From Chloroflexota bacterium (GTDB lineage Bacteria; Chloroflexota; UBA6077; FW602-bin22; CADDYW01), in assembly GCA_021324795.1 (NCBI GenBank), contig JAJPIK010000101.1:1-56217 (forward strand): 56,217 nucleotides of DNA. The letters are read 5' to 3'. The stretch's first letter is position 1, and each line of letters starts with the position of its first letter. Below are positions 1 to 8,788 of this stretch, piece by piece. Made by a program: the position numbers and the translations under genes. The notes beneath the pieces were generated by a model. That model was given only the letters and a program-made list of their open reading frames with translations, was not told the DNA's origin and made no database searches.

Positions 1-1
1 G

Positions 2-106
2 ATCGAGTTGATCGTGCCGGTGGCCTTGGAAGAAGGGCTGCGCTTTGCGATTCGGGAGGGCGGCCGCACCGTCGGCGCAGGCGTCGTCACCAAGATCCTC
101 CAATAG
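2..106 (+). CDS. tuf: Elongation factor Tu, C-terminal end (partial)
   Basis: The first 34 codons of the window read as the last beta-barrel segment of EF-Tu, including the typical run [20 protein letters not shown], and end at a TAG stop at 104-106. EF-Tu is the GTPase that delivers aminoacyl-tRNA to the ribosome; its GTPase domain lies outside the window. The position directly before rpsJ is the common str-S10 order. Identification rests on the conserved C-terminus only, but that motif is distinctive. Confidence 0.93.
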   Translation: MELIVPVALEEGLRFAIREGGRTVGAGVVTKILQ

Positions 107-125
107 GTTCCGGGAATAAAAGCGA

Positions 126-159
126 TCAGCCGGTCGAAAAAGGTCGATCGACTGGCTGA
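126..159 (+). promoter_or_regulatory. Hairpin between tuf and rpsJ
   Basis: TCAGCCGGTCGA (126-137) pairs with TCGACTGGCTGA (148-159): a 12-bp stem with one G-U pair and a 10-nt loop. It ends just before the GAGGAG Shine-Dalgarno of rpsJ and has no U-tract. It could be an RNA processing site or could modulate rpsJ translation; the role is inferred. Confidence 0.5.
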
Positions 160-174
160 GGAGTGAAGTAAGAT

Positions 175-483
175 ATGCCAAGACAACGAATTCGGATTCG
201 ACTGAAAGCGTACGATCATAAAATTCTCGACCAATCGGCAGCGCAGATCGTCGACACGGCCGAACGGATGGGGGCGCGGGTCGCGGGACCCGTACCGCTA
301 CCGACACAGATCGAAAAGTTCTGTGTTATTCGGTCGCCACACGTCGACAAAGACTCGCGAGAGCAATTTGAGATTCGCACTCACAAGCGCCTCATTGACA
401 TCGTCGAGCCTACACCCAAGACCGTAAATGCGCTGATGGGCCTGACACTGCCGGCCGGGGTCGATATCGAAATCAAACTGTAA
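175..483 (+). CDS. rpsJ: Ribosomal protein S10
   Basis: A 102-residue S10 of normal length. The N-terminus ([15 protein letters not shown]) and the block [20 protein letters not shown] are family hallmarks, as is the ending near GVDIEIKL. S10 sits in the 30S head and also acts with NusB in transcription antitermination. The ATG start is preceded by GAGGAGTGAAG. It is the first gene of the S10 block, 68 bases after tuf and 13 bases before rplC. Confidence 0.98.
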   Translation: MPRQRIRIRLKAYDHKILDQSAAQIVDTAERMGARVAGPVPLPTQIEKFCVIRSPHVDKDSREQFEIRTHKRLIDIVEPTPKTVNALMGLTLPAGVDIEIKL

Positions 484-496
484 ATATAGGTGATAC

Positions 497-1120
497 ATGC
501 TACCAGTGATCCTGGGCCGCAAGCGCGGCATGGCGACGGTCTTCACCCCGGAAGGCACGGCCGTAGCTGTCACCGTCGTCGAGGCTGGGCCCTGCTATGT
601 CACGCAGGTCCGCACGCTAGAGCGCGACGGCTACAGCGCGATCCAACTGGGCTATGAGGAGACGAAGCGGCTGACGAAGCCGGAACGCGGGCACTTGAAG
701 AATCTGCCTTCACTGCGCTACTTGCGCGAGTTTCGGGTTCAACCCGAGGGGCTGCCCGCGGTTGGGGAGAAAATCGACGTGAGCGCGTTCACTCCGGGTG
801 AGCGTGTCGACGTCGTCGGAACGTCGAAAGGCAAGGGTTTTGCCGGTGTGGTCAAGCGCCACCACTTTCGTGGTGGTCCCAAGACCCACGGCCAAGCTGA
901 TCGACTCCGAGCACCGGGCTCGATTGGTGCCACGACTACGCCCGGTCGCGTCTTCAAAGGTATGCGCATGGCAGGGCACATGGGAGCCCGCCGGGTCACG
1001 ACGAAGAATCTGCAAGTAGTTCGCGCCGATCCCGAGCGAAACCTGCTCCTTCTCGCCGGCGCGATCCCGGGACCGACCAGCGGTCTCGTTATGATTCGCA
1101 AGAGCTCTCTGCCTAAGTAA
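497..1120 (+). CDS. rplC: Ribosomal protein L3
   Basis: A 207-residue L3, which binds 23S rRNA near the peptidyl transferase entrance. It begins [16 protein letters not shown] and contains the conserved loop [17 protein letters not shown] followed by [20 protein letters not shown]. The ATG start has a weak AGGTG ribosome-binding site. The gene ends two bases before a 17-bp inverted repeat, and 189 bases separate it from rplD, an unusually wide gap inside an S10 operon. Confidence 0.98.
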   Translation: MLPVILGRKRGMATVFTPEGTAVAVTVVEAGPCYVTQVRTLERDGYSAIQLGYEETKRLTKPERGHLKNLPSLRYLREFRVQPEGLPAVGEKIDVSAFTPGERVDVVGTSKGKGFAGVVKRHHFRGGPKTHGQADRLRAPGSIGATTTPGRVFKGMRMAGHMGARRVTTKNLQVVRADPERNLLLLAGAIPGPTSGLVMIRKSSLPK

Positions 1121-1122
1121 CG

Positions 1123-1158
1123 GGGGTGCTCTCTGTCTTGAAAGACAGAGAGCACCCC
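1123..1158 (+). terminator. Perfect 17-bp hairpin after rplC
   Basis: The 17 bases at 1123-1139 are the exact reverse complement of 1142-1158, with a TGAA-type apical loop. The stem starts three bases after the rplC stop codon. There is no U-tract, so it may be a transcript 3'-end stabiliser or weak terminator rather than a classical intrinsic terminator. A promoter follows 40 bases later. Confidence 0.6.
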
Positions 1159-1197
1159 TTCGCGGTAAATCGCAGCACGCGGATCAGACGTAAATCC

Positions 1198-1226
1198 TTG
1201 AGCATCGGCTCGGATTCCTGTATAAT
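1198..1226 (+). promoter_or_regulatory. Sigma-A-type promoter upstream of rplD
   Basis: A -35 box TTGAGC (1198-1203) and a perfect -10 box TATAAT (1221-1226) are separated by exactly 17 bases. Predicted transcription would start near 1233, giving a leader of about 75 bases before the rplD GTG. This would split the S10 block after rplC. Confidence 0.7.
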
Positions 1227-1309
1227 TGACACTTGTGGCCATCGTTTGCCGTGCCACCCTTACGGTGTGATCGGTACGGTGATCGAGCTGTGCCCTGAGG
1301 AGTACAGCG

Positions 1310-1945
1310 GTGGAACTACCTGTTTATAACCTGGCCGGCGAAGAAGTCGGCCAAACTGAGCTAGACGAGAGCGTATTCGGTCAGCCTTTTAATGAGCCAT
1401 TGGTTCATCAGGCGATTGTCCGCTACCTCGCGAATCAGCGCGTCGGCACGCACAATACGCTGCGCCGTGGGGAGGTGGCCGGAGGAGGCAAGAAGCCGTG
1501 GCGCCAGAAGGGGACGGGTCGGGCTCGTCAGGGAAGCGTGCGCGCTCCGCACTGGCGGGGTGGTGGGGTGGTCTTTGGACCGCACCCCCGTGAGTATCGC
1601 CAGGAAATGCCGGTGAAAATGCGCCGCCAGGCCATGCGGAGCATGTTATCGCAACGCGTCCGCGAGAACGGCCTGCGCCTCCTCGAATCGCTCGAGCTTG
1701 AGCAGCCGCGCACCAAAGAGATCGTGGCCCTACTCAAGGCACTGGGGATCACCGAGCGCGCTTTACTCATCACACCCGAGCTGAATCGAAACGTTTACCT
1801 ATCGGCCCGCAATCTTCCGGTCGCCGATGCGACCTTTGTCGACCAGCTCAACATCTATGATGTTGTGCGTCATCCGATCCTGATGCTCCCGGTTGAAGCG
1901 GTTCGCCGGTTAGAGCAACGGCTCGCAGTACCGGCTAAATCCTAA
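1310..1945 (+). CDS. rplD: Ribosomal protein L4
   Basis: A 211-residue L4, whose extended loop lines the peptide exit tunnel. The loop signature is visible: [20 protein letters not shown], then [17 protein letters not shown]. The GTG start at 1310 is chosen because GAGGAG lies at proper spacing upstream and the protein then starts [18 protein letters not shown] as in other L4s. It has its own likely promoter and is followed by a strong hairpin. In E. coli L4 represses its own operon; nothing here shows that directly. Confidence 0.97.
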   Translation: MELPVYNLAGEEVGQTELDESVFGQPFNEPLVHQAIVRYLANQRVGTHNTLRRGEVAGGGKKPWRQKGTGRARQGSVRAPHWRGGGVVFGPHPREYRQEMPVKMRRQAMRSMLSQRVRENGLRLLESLELEQPRTKEIVALLKALGITERALLITPELNRNVYLSARNLPVADATFVDQLNIYDVVRHPILMLPVEAVRRLEQRLAVPAKS

Positions 1946-1980
1946 AAACCCGCCAGGTACAAGGCGTACCGGCGGGTTTT
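1945..1980 (+). terminator. Terminator-like hairpin between rplD and rplW
   Basis: AAAACCCGCC (1945-1954) pairs with GGCGGGTTTT (1971-1980), with an inner GGTAC/GTACC stem. The A-run/T-run flanks make it a bidirectional-looking intrinsic terminator that begins at the rplD stop codon. No promoter is visible in the 19 bases left before rplW, so some readthrough must occur. Confidence 0.7.
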
Positions 1981-1999
1981 CATTCCGAGGACAAGATAC

Positions 2000-2284
2000 A
2001 TGGAACTGTACGACGTGCTGCGTCGGCCTTTGATTACTGAAAAGAACACGATGCTTGGCGAGCAAAATAAGTACACGTTCGAAGTCGCCGTCGCTGCAAA
2101 TAAGCCGATGGTTCGACGCGCCGTCGAGGCCCTCTTCAAGGTGGAAGTCGTCGACGTCAACATGATCCGGGTTCACGGGAAAATGCGTCGCGTCGGTCGC
2201 AACCGGGGTATGACCCGCAATTGGAAGAAAGCGGTCGTCACGCTCAAGCCCGGTCAGCGCATCGAAGTATTCGGCAGCGCCTAA
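2000..2284 (+). CDS. rplW: Ribosomal protein L23
   Basis: A 94-residue L23. The opening LYDVLRRPLITEKNTML and the block KYTFEVAVAANKPMVRRAVE are diagnostic. L23 sits at the peptide tunnel exit, where trigger factor and SRP dock. Its ATG start is 23 bases before rplB and just downstream of the rplD hairpin, so its expression depends on readthrough from upstream. Confidence 0.97.
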   Translation: MELYDVLRRPLITEKNTMLGEQNKYTFEVAVAANKPMVRRAVEALFKVEVVDVNMIRVHGKMRRVGRNRGMTRNWKKAVVTLKPGQRIEVFGSA

Positions 2285-2307
2285 AACGAGCGTGAGAGGA
2301 ACGACCA

Positions 2308-3135
2308 ATGCCAATCAAAGCATATAAGCCGACGTCTCCCGGTCGACGGGGGATGACTGCCTATACATTCGAAGAAATTACCAAGAAAAAGCCCGAGAAG
2401 TCGCTGATCCGCCCATTACCCCACAAGGCTGGTCGCAATAACCAGGGCAAGATCACGACTCGGCACCGAGGCGGTGGCGCCAAGCGCGCCTACCGAATCA
2501 TTGACTTCAAGCGCAATTTGCGCGGTGTTCCCGCGGAAGTGATCGCCATCGAATACGATCCGAACCGATCGGCGCGCATTGCCCTTTTGCAATATGCGAA
2601 TGGCGAAAAGCGCTATATTCTAGCTCCGATTGGGCTCGAAGTCGGCCAAACGATCTCGGCCGGACCAGAAGCCGAGCTTCGTCCCGGCTGCGCGGTGCCT
2701 TTGGGAAGTATCCCACCGGGCACGATGGTTCATAACGTCGAGATCTTCCCGGGGCGAGGCGGTCAGATGGTCCGGAGCGCCGGGGCCGGTGCGCAGATCA
2801 TGGCCCGTGACGGCGACTATGTACTTTTGCGCCTGCCCTCGGGCGAAGAGCGACGCTTTCACACGCGCTGCTATGCCACGATCGGTCAGGTTGGCAACGT
2901 CGAGCACGAGAATATCAACCTAGGAAAGGCCGGCCGTAAGCGAAGACTTGGCTGGCGGCCGACGGTCCGCGGCTCGGCAATGACGCCTCGTGACCATCCG
3001 CACGGTGGTGGTGAAGGTAAGGCACCCATTGGCTTGCCCGGCCCGAAGACTCCTTGGGGCAAGCCGGCGATGGGTTACCGCACCCGCAAGAAAAACAAGC
3101 CAAGCTCCCGCTTTATCGTGCGACGGCGAAAGTAA
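2308..3135 (+). CDS. rplB: Ribosomal protein L2
   Basis: A 275-residue L2, required for subunit association and peptidyl transferase assembly. It shows the N-terminal [19 protein letters not shown] and the C-terminal [13 protein letters not shown] loop that includes the critical histidine. GAGAGGAACG precedes the ATG. Length and motifs are fully typical. rpsS follows after nine bases. Confidence 0.98.
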   Translation: MPIKAYKPTSPGRRGMTAYTFEEITKKKPEKSLIRPLPHKAGRNNQGKITTRHRGGGAKRAYRIIDFKRNLRGVPAEVIAIEYDPNRSARIALLQYANGEKRYILAPIGLEVGQTISAGPEAELRPGCAVPLGSIPPGTMVHNVEIFPGRGGQMVRSAGAGAQIMARDGDYVLLRLPSGEERRFHTRCYATIGQVGNVEHENINLGKAGRKRRLGWRPTVRGSAMTPRDHPHGGGEGKAPIGLPGPKTPWGKPAMGYRTRKKNKPSSRFIVRRRK

Positions 3136-3144
3136 GGAGGAGAC

Positions 3145-3438
3145 ATGACACGTTCGGCGAAGAAAGGCCCTTACGTCGATGTCGGTTTACTCAAGAAAGT
3201 CGAGACACTGAATCGCGCCGGCGAAAAGCGGATCTTGAAGACGTGGTCGCGCGATTCGACGATTTTTCCGCAGATGGTGGGACACACCATCGGCGTGCAC
3301 GATGGACGACGCCACGTGCCGATCTACGTAACCGAGAACATGGTCGGACACAAGCTTGGCGAGTTCGCACCAACCCGCCATTTCCGCGGACACGGTGCTG
3401 GCAAGTCAGCAGAGCGTGCGACTTCGGTCAAGAAGTAA
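3145..3438 (+). CDS. rpsS: Ribosomal protein S19
   Basis: A 97-residue S19 of the 30S head. It begins [20 protein letters not shown] and contains the conserved core [20 protein letters not shown] and [16 protein letters not shown]. The AAGGAGGAGAC Shine-Dalgarno is among the strongest of the block. It lies between rplB and rplV in the usual order. Confidence 0.98.
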   Translation: MTRSAKKGPYVDVGLLKKVETLNRAGEKRILKTWSRDSTIFPQMVGHTIGVHDGRRHVPIYVTENMVGHKLGEFAPTRHFRGHGAGKSAERATSVKK

Positions 3439-3458
3439 TTTAGCGAGACAAGAGAACG

Positions 3459-3800
3459 ATGGAAGCACGAGCAGTTGGTAAATACATCGGTGTCTCGCCA
3501 CGAAAAATGCGATTGGTCGCGGAAATCGTCCGTGGTAAGCCAGTGAAACAAGCCTTGGCGTTGCTGCAGTTCACGCCCAATAAGGGCGCCCAGTACGTTC
3601 GCCAGGTGATCGCATCGGCCGCGGCAAATGCCGAGAACAACCACGCCTTAGACGTCGATTCGCTCTATGTTTCGCGAATTTTCGTCGACGAAGGTCCGAC
3701 CCAGAAGCGGTTTCGACCCCGAGCGCATGGGCGGGTAAGCCCGTTGCTCAAGCGGTCAAGCCATGTAACGGCTGTCGTGGCGGAGAAGGAGGAATTCTAA
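3459..3800 (+). CDS. rplV: Ribosomal protein L22
   Basis: A 113-residue L22, whose beta hairpin lines the exit tunnel. The motif YIGVSPRKMRLVAEIVRGK is near the N-terminus and the hairpin block DEGPTQKRFRPRAHGRVSP near the C-terminus. Its stop codon is immediately followed by the GTG of rpsC, so the two are probably translationally coupled. Confidence 0.98.
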   Translation: MEARAVGKYIGVSPRKMRLVAEIVRGKPVKQALALLQFTPNKGAQYVRQVIASAAANAENNHALDVDSLYVSRIFVDEGPTQKRFRPRAHGRVSPLLKRSSHVTAVVAEKEEF

Positions 3801-4502
3801 GTGGGCCAAAAGGTCCATCCCATCGGCTTCCGATTGGGAATCGTCAAGGATTGGGAAGCGCACTGGTTTGCCGAGAAGGAATACACGCAGCTTCTCCACG
3901 AAGACATTGCCCTGCGCAAGATGATCATGACTCAGCTTGCCGATGCAAGCGTAGCCAAGATTGAGCTCGAGCGCTCGGCAAATCAATTGGTGATTACGAT
4001 TCACACGGCGAAGCCCGGGATCGTGATTGGCCGTAACGGAGCGAAGGTCGAAGAACTGCGGCATCGGCTCGAAGAGAAGACCGGCAAGAAAGTTCGCGTC
4101 AACATCAACGAGATCCGGCAGCCGGAGTTGGACGCGACCTTGGTAGCGCGAAGTATTGCCGAGCAGTTACAGCGCCGCGTGGCATTCCGTCGGGCGATGA
4201 AGCAAGCGGTCACTCGATCGATCCAGCGCGGTGCCAAAGGGATCAAAGTCATCGTGTCGGGTCGACTCGGCGGCGCCGAGATGTCCCGTCGTGAGCGCGA
4301 AGTAGCCGGAAAAGTCCCGCTGCACACCTTGCGGGCCGATATCGATTTTGGAATCGCGGAAGCTTTGACGACCTTCGGAGTGATCGGAGTCAAGGTCTGG
4401 ATCTACAAGGGCGAAATTCTGCCGCGGGCGAAGGCCGCGCCGACAACTGAAGCGCAAGCTGCGCCGGCACCGGCACCGGCGAAGACTCCGGCTCCCGCGT
4501 GA
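3801..4502 (+). CDS. rpsC: Ribosomal protein S3
   Basis: A 233-residue S3. It starts at GTG ([17 protein letters not shown]), directly abutting rplV, with GGAGAAGGAGG upstream inside rplV. The KH-domain motif [16 protein letters not shown] and the C-terminal block [20 protein letters not shown] are present. The last 20 residues form an Ala/Pro/Thr-rich tail beyond the conserved fold. S3 is part of the mRNA entry helicase of the 30S subunit. Confidence 0.98.
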   Translation: MGQKVHPIGFRLGIVKDWEAHWFAEKEYTQLLHEDIALRKMIMTQLADASVAKIELERSANQLVITIHTAKPGIVIGRNGAKVEELRHRLEEKTGKKVRVNINEIRQPELDATLVARSIAEQLQRRVAFRRAMKQAVTRSIQRGAKGIKVIVSGRLGGAEMSRREREVAGKVPLHTLRADIDFGIAEALTTFGVIGVKVWIYKGEILPRAKAAPTTEAQAAPAPAPAKTPAPA

Positions 4503-4533
4503 ACGGAAACGTCCACAACGAGGTGCTGATCGT

Positions 4534-4980
4534 ATGTTAATGCCCAAACGGGTGAAGTATCGCAAAGTTCACCGGGGGCGCATGAAAGGTCAAGCCCATC
4601 GGGGCAACACTCTCGCATTCGGCGAGTACGGCCTCACCGCCTTGGAAGCCGCCTGGCTTGAAAGCAAGCAGATCGAGGCAGCGCGACGTGCGATGACTCA
4701 CCACATCAAGCGCGGTGGCCAAGTCTGGATCCGAGTTTTCCCGGACAAGCCAGTAACCGCCAAGCCGGCCGAAGTGCGCATGGGTGGTGGTAAGGGTGCA
4801 CCGGATCATTGGGTCGCCGTCGTCAAACCCGGGCGCGTTCTCTTCGAAATCGGTGGGGTCACCGAGAAGGTCGCCGAGGAAGCGCTACGTCTGGCCAGCC
4901 ACAAGCTGCCATTCAAGACGCGCTTCATTCAGCGGTCAGAAGAAACCGCCGGCGAACCCGCCGGAGCGGCGGCGGAATAG
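4534..4980 (+). CDS. rplP: Ribosomal protein L16
   Basis: L16 of 146-148 residues near the A-site tRNA elbow. It starts M(LM)[16 protein letters not shown] and contains [18 protein letters not shown]. Two in-frame ATGs (4534 and 4540) are possible; the second gives the family-standard MPKRVKYRK start. The C-terminus adds a short Ala/Gly/Glu-rich tail. The 70-base gap to rpmC contains no other gene. Confidence 0.97.
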   Translation: MLMPKRVKYRKVHRGRMKGQAHRGNTLAFGEYGLTALEAAWLESKQIEAARRAMTHHIKRGGQVWIRVFPDKPVTAKPAEVRMGGGKGAPDHWVAVVKPGRVLFEIGGVTEKVAEEALRLASHKLPFKTRFIQRSEETAGEPAGAAAE

Positions 4981-5050
4981 ACAATGTCCCGTGAGGGTAG
5001 GGGGCGAGGGCACCCCGTTCACAAGTGATAAAAGGCGGGGACAACAGGGA

Positions 5051-5281
5051 ATGAAGGCACGAGAGGCTCATCAGCTCAGCGACGAAGAGCTGCGCCAACG
5101 TCTGGCTGATGCGTATCAGGAACTCTTCAACCTGCGGTTTCAGAAGGAAACGCGCGAGTTGGCAAATTTCGCCCGGATTAGGCAGGTTCGCAAGGACATC
5201 GCGCGGATCAAGACGATTCTGCGGGAGCGCGAGCTCGGATATACGTCGCCGGTCGGCACTGGCGCGAACGTCAAGGAGTAA
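5051..5281 (+). CDS. rpmC: Ribosomal protein L29
   Basis: A 76-residue L29. The start is placed at the ATG at 5051 because MKAREAHQLSDEELRQRLAD is the typical N-terminus and ACAGGGA lies upstream; the open frame extends further 5' but only with non-homologous sequence. The core LFNLRFQKETRELANFARI followed by an Arg/Lys-rich helix is typical. L29 sits beside L23 at the tunnel exit. Confidence 0.96.
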   Translation: MKAREAHQLSDEELRQRLADAYQELFNLRFQKETRELANFARIRQVRKDIARIKTILRERELGYTSPVGTGANVKE

Positions 5282-5290
5282 AATTTTAGA

Positions 5291-5563
5291 ATGGTCGCAT
5301 CCAATCGCCCAAAGAAAATCGGGCGAGTCGCCAGCAATAAAATGCAGAAAACAGTCGTCGTCGAGATTGACGTGGTCAAACAGCATCCGCTGTACCACCG
5401 GCCGATCCGCCGAACGGCTCGGCTCAAGGCCCACGACGAGCACAACGAGTGTCAAGTTGGTGACATCGTCCGGCTGGAGCAGACGCGTCCTTTGAGTAAG
5501 GAAAAGCACTGGCGTGTCGCCGAGATTTTGGAGCGAGGGAAGGGCCTGACTCCGATCGAGTAG
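5291..5563 (+). CDS. rpsQ: Ribosomal protein S17
   Basis: A 90-residue S17 OB-fold protein that binds 16S rRNA early in assembly. The motif IGRVASNKMQKTVVVEID and the block HPLYHRPIRRTARLKAHDE are diagnostic. The 5' spacing to rpmC is nine bases. It is followed by a 155-base gap with a GC-rich hairpin before rplN. Confidence 0.97.
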   Translation: MVASNRPKKIGRVASNKMQKTVVVEIDVVKQHPLYHRPIRRTARLKAHDEHNECQVGDIVRLEQTRPLSKEKHWRVAEILERGKGLTPIE

Positions 5564-5572
5564 CCCTAGCTA

Positions 5573-5608
5573 TCGCGCGCGACCGTCGTCATCGTTGACC
5601 GCGCGCGA
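5573..5608 (+). promoter_or_regulatory. GC-rich hairpin in the rpsQ-rplN gap
   Basis: TCGCGCGCG (5573-5581) pairs with CGCGCGCGA (5600-5608) around an 18-nt loop. No U-tract follows. It lies in the 155-base spacer between rpsQ and rplN, where S10 and spc operons separate in many bacteria. Possible weak terminator or processing signal; no clear promoter was seen downstream. Confidence 0.45.
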
Positions 5609-5718
5609 ACGGCGCCCCGACTGACCCACCTCCGGTCTGGTCTGACCGCGAGGGATCAATGGTCAGGGTTGTCGTCACGACGGACCCGGCCTTTACCTGC
5701 GGAAAAGGAAAGAGAGGC

Positions 5719-6087
5719 ATGATTCAGCCACAATCGCGACTGAAAGTCGCTGACAATACGGGCGCGCGGGAGATCATGTGCATTCGCGTGCTTAATGGCT
5801 CTAATCGAAAAACCGCAGAACTTGGTGACGTGATCGTCGCCGCGGTGAAGAATGCCGCACCGGGGGGGTCCGTGAAGAAGGGGGACGTCGTCCACGCGGT
5901 CATCGTTCGCACGACGAAAGAGCACGCTCGACCGGATGGCTCGTATATCCGATTCGACGAGAACGCGGCAGTTATCCTCTCCGATAAGAACAATCCGAAA
6001 GGAACTCGTATCTTTGGTCCGGTCGCTCGCGAATTGCGCGAGCGAAATTTCATGAAGATCGTTTCGCTTGCTCCGGAGGTGCTCTAG
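5719..6087 (+). CDS. rplN: Ribosomal protein L14
   Basis: A 122-residue L14, of exact family length when started at the ATG at 5719 ([20 protein letters not shown]). An in-frame upstream ATG at 5659 would add 20 unrelated residues. AAAGGAAAGAGAGG precedes the chosen start. Conserved blocks include [15 protein letters not shown] and [25 protein letters not shown]14 forms an intersubunit bridge. Confidence 0.97.
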   Translation: MIQPQSRLKVADNTGAREIMCIRVLNGSNRKTAELGDVIVAAVKNAAPGGSVKKGDVVHAVIVRTTKEHARPDGSYIRFDENAAVILSDKNNPKGTRIFGPVARELRERNFMKIVSLAPEVL

Positions 6088-6089
6088 CG

Positions 6090-6428
6090 ATGCACGTTCG
6101 AAGCGGGGATAACGTGCTAGTGATCGCTGGCCGGGAGCGCGGCAAGACCGGTCAGATTACGCGGGTGTTTCCCAAGGAAGAACGCGTGATCGTCAGCGGT
6201 GTGAATCTGGTCAAGCGCCACCTGAAGGCGCGACCGGGGGTTGCCCAAGCTGGCATCATCGAAAAGGAAGCACCTTTGCATGCCTCGAACGTGATGATCC
6301 TTTGTCCGTCGTGCAATAAGCCGACACGGATTGGCCATCGCGTCTACGAAGAGGCGGGTACCAAGCGCAAAGAGCGTGTCTGCAAACGCTGTGGCGAAGT
6401 TATTCCGGTCAACCGGAACGTTGGCTAA
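6090..6428 (+). CDS. rplX: Ribosomal protein L24
   Basis: A 112-residue L24. The KOW motif (DNVLVIAGRERGKTGQITRV) is N-terminal and a four-cysteine element (CPSCNKPT ... CKRCGEVI) is C-terminal, suggesting zinc binding as in many thermophile L24s. L24 is a primary assembly initiator at the tunnel exit. Its start is two bases after the rplN stop. The following 130-base gap contains a terminator. Confidence 0.97.
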   Translation: MHVRSGDNVLVIAGRERGKTGQITRVFPKEERVIVSGVNLVKRHLKARPGVAQAGIIEKEAPLHASNVMILCPSCNKPTRIGHRVYEEAGTKRKERVCKRCGEVIPVNRNVG

Positions 6429-6510
6429 CAGTTCCGTCAACTCGTGTCCAGCCGAGACGGAGGAGCTGGGGATGCCCCTGATCTCCACGAGATCACAGGC
6501 GGGACAGTGA

Positions 6511-6541
6511 AGGGACATTCGCAGGAATGTCCCTCGTTTTT
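6511..6541 (+). terminator. Intrinsic terminator between rplX and rplE
   Basis: AGGGACATT (6511-6519) pairs with AATGTCCCT (6526-6534) and is followed by CGTTTTT, a textbook intrinsic terminator. Upstream small stems at GGGGATGCCCC (about 6469-6479) and GATCTCCACGAGATC (about 6479-6493) precede it. Lying inside a ribosomal protein operon, it looks like an attenuator or partial terminator. Confidence 0.75.
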
Positions 6542-6558
6542 GCACTAGAGGAGTAAAT

Positions 6559-7116
6559 ATGGCAGTCGCGACGCGAGAACGGTTGCGGGACCTGTACCGC
6601 GAGCACATCGTTCCGACGATGATGCGAGAATTCGAGTACACAAACCCCCTCCAGGTTCCGCGCATTGAAAAAGTTGTGATCAACGTTGGCCTGGGTGAAG
6701 CCATTCAGAATGGCCGAGCAATCGAAGCAGCGTCGAAAGACCTGGCCTCGATTACTGGCCAGCGGCCGGTCGTAACCCGAGCGAAGAAGTCAATCGCCGC
6801 CTTCAAGCTCCGCGCCGGTATGCCAATTGGGATTATGGTGACCCTACGCGGCGATCGTGCTTACGCGTTCTTGGACAAGTTGGTGAACGTCGCTTTGCCG
6901 CGGGTGCGCGACTTCTCCGGCGTTTCGCCAAAGGCATTTGATGGACGTGGAAACTACACGCTCGGGGTACGTGAGCAATTGATCTTTCCGGAGATCGAGT
7001 ACGACAAGGTCGACCGCGTCCGTGGCATGGAGATATCGATTGTCACGAATGCGCGATCGGACGAGGAAGCACGCCGACTTCTGCAGTTGTTCGGCATGCC
7101 GTTCCGGGCAAGTTAA
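6559..7116 (+). CDS. rplE: Ribosomal protein L5
   Basis: A 185-residue L5, which binds 5S rRNA. Conserved blocks are [35 protein letters not shown] and [31 protein letters not shown] precedes the ATG. It is the first gene after the rplX terminator, so it marks the start of a second segment of the spc-type cluster. Confidence 0.98.
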   Translation: MAVATRERLRDLYREHIVPTMMREFEYTNPLQVPRIEKVVINVGLGEAIQNGRAIEAASKDLASITGQRPVVTRAKKSIAAFKLRAGMPIGIMVTLRGDRAYAFLDKLVNVALPRVRDFSGVSPKAFDGRGNYTLGVREQLIFPEIEYDKVDRVRGMEISIVTNARSDEEARRLLQLFGMPFRAS

Positions 7117-7180
7117 CCCATGATTCGCGGAGCGGTTCGTGAGCTGCTCTACGAATTTGCACTAACTGGATTGGAGAACG

Positions 7181-7366
7181 ATGGCCAAGAAGTCGAAGAT
7201 CGCCAAAAGCTTGCGCCCAGCGAAATACGCCGTTCAAAATCACCACCGGTGCCATATTTGTGGCCGACCGCGCGCTTACATGCGGAAGTTCGGACTATGC
7301 CGAATCTGCTTCCGCCAGCTTGCGCTGCGTGGTCAGCTCCCCGGCGTGGTGAAGTCAAGCTGGTGA
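7181..7366 (+). CDS. rpsN: Ribosomal protein S14, zinc-binding type
   Basis: A 61-residue type-Z S14. Two CxxC pairs ([11 protein letters not shown] and [11 protein letters not shown]) form the zinc ribbon, followed by [11 protein letters not shown], the universal C-terminus. The zinc-free 100-residue form used by many bacteria under zinc starvation is not seen here. The ATG is preceded by TTGGAGAACG. Confidence 0.97.
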   Translation: MAKKSKIAKSLRPAKYAVQNHHRCHICGRPRAYMRKFGLCRICFRQLALRGQLPGVVKSSW

Positions 7367-7394
7367 GCCACGGCGAACGAGGAGATATATTATA

Positions 7395-7793
7395 ATGTAC
7401 ATGACTGATCCGATCGCCGACATGCTCACCCGGATCCGAAACGCCTCGGTGGCGCGCCACGAGTACGTCGACATCCCGGCGTCCAAGCTGAAGCGAAATA
7501 TCGCGCAGATTCTGCGTGAGCAAGGCTTTATCAAGGATTTTGAAATCTTGAAGGACAGCAAGTACCCGACCTTGCGGGTACGCCTTCGCTATACCGGCAA
7601 GCGCGAACCGGTTATCACCGGGCTCAAGCGGGTCAGCAAGCCCGGCCAACGGATTTACCGGAAAGCCTCGGCCATGCCACGGGTGCTTGGCGGCATGGGG
7701 GTAGCGATCGTGAGTACGCCCCGTGGGCTGATGACCGAACGCCAGGCACGCCTAGGGAACGTTGGTGGCGAAGTGCTCTGCTACGTCTGGTAG
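7395..7793 (+). CDS. rpsH: Ribosomal protein S8
   Basis: S8 of 130-132 residues. It begins M(YM)[17 protein letters not shown]; either ATG 7395 or ATG 7401 may be used, the second matching most homologues. The C-terminus contains [20 protein letters not shown] and ends [10 protein letters not shown]8 is a primary 16S rRNA binder and, in E. coli, the spc operon repressor; no regulatory site was identified here. Confidence 0.97.
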   Translation: MYMTDPIADMLTRIRNASVARHEYVDIPASKLKRNIAQILREQGFIKDFEILKDSKYPTLRVRLRYTGKREPVITGLKRVSKPGQRIYRKASAMPRVLGGMGVAIVSTPRGLMTERQARLGNVGGEVLCYVW

Positions 7794-7802
7794 GAGATAG
7801 AC

Positions 7803-8390
7803 ATGTCGAGAATTGGACGGATGCCGATTCCCGTTCCCAGCGGTGTCCAAGTTCAGATTGAGGGGCACAGAGTCCGAGTGCGGGGACCACGGGGTGAACT
7901 CATGCGTGAGATTCATCCGGCGATGAACCTCGAACTCCATGACGGCCAGATCCTGGTGACCAGACCGAGCGACAGTAACCAACACCGGGCGCTGCACGGT
8001 CTAACCCGCGCGCTCGTCGCCAACATGGTCAACGGAGTGACCAACGGCTTCTCGAAGACGATCGAGATCACCGGGGTTGGCTATCGGGCAACAAAACAGG
8101 GAGAAAAGCTGGTCTTCCAGCTTGGCTACTCGCATCCGGTCGAGCTCGTCCCGCCGACGGGCATTCAGATCGGCAACATTGAAACGTTCACGCCGACCCA
8201 AGCTAACGAATGGCTTTCGACACGGTTTGCCGTGACCGGCATTGACAAGGAGCTCGTCGGAGAGGTCGCGGCAAAGATTCGCAAGCTCCGCGCGGTCGAA
8301 CCATACAAAGGCAAGGGCATCCGCTACCAGGGCGAAGTCGTTCGCCGCAAGGCGGGTAAGGCCGCTGGCAAGGGTAAAACGGCAAAGTAA
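7803..8390 (+). CDS. rplF: Ribosomal protein L6
   Basis: A 195-residue L6, slightly longer than the usual 178-180 because of a Lys/Gly-rich C-terminal tail ([13 protein letters not shown]). [38 protein letters not shown] and [21 protein letters not shown] are hallmark blocks. L6 sits near the GTPase centre. GGAGATAGAC precedes the ATG. Confidence 0.97.
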   Translation: MSRIGRMPIPVPSGVQVQIEGHRVRVRGPRGELMREIHPAMNLELHDGQILVTRPSDSNQHRALHGLTRALVANMVNGVTNGFSKTIEITGVGYRATKQGEKLVFQLGYSHPVELVPPTGIQIGNIETFTPTQANEWLSTRFAVTGIDKELVGEVAAKIRKLRAVEPYKGKGIRYQGEVVRRKAGKAAGKGKTAK

Positions 8391-8410
8391 GCTCATAAGG
8401 ACTCGGATAG

Positions 8411-8776
8411 ATGGCAAAGCTTACACCTCGGCAGCAGCGGATCCGCCGCCATCATCGCGTTCGTCGCAAGGTCGTCGGCACGACCGAGCGACCGCGTCTG
8501 GCGGTCTTTCGCAGCCTCGAGCACATTTATGCCCAAATTATTGATGACACAACCCGCCGTACCTTGACGGCTGCTTCAACACTTGAGCCGTCCGTTCGTA
8601 GCGAGGTAACGGGCAAGACAAAAACCAGCCAAGCGCGACTGGTGGGATCGCTCATCGGAGAGCGCGCGAAAGCCTTGGGAATCGAAAAGGTTGTCTTCGA
8701 CCGGGGCGGGTTCCTTTATCACGGCCGGGTTCAAGAACTCGCGAACGCGGCGCGCGAAGCAGGTCTGCAATTCTGA
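8411..8776 (+). CDS. rplR: Ribosomal protein L18
   Basis: A 121-residue L18, a 5S rRNA binder. It starts [20 protein letters not shown] and contains [20 protein letters not shown] and the ending [20 protein letters not shown]. Typical in length and position between rplF and rpsE; the basic N-terminus binds rRNA. Confidence 0.97.
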   Translation: MAKLTPRQQRIRRHHRVRRKVVGTTERPRLAVFRSLEHIYAQIIDDTTRRTLTAASTLEPSVRSEVTGKTKTSQARLVGSLIGERAKALGIEKVVFDRGGFLYHGRVQELANAAREAGLQF

Positions 8777-8788
8777 GCAGGAGGAAGA

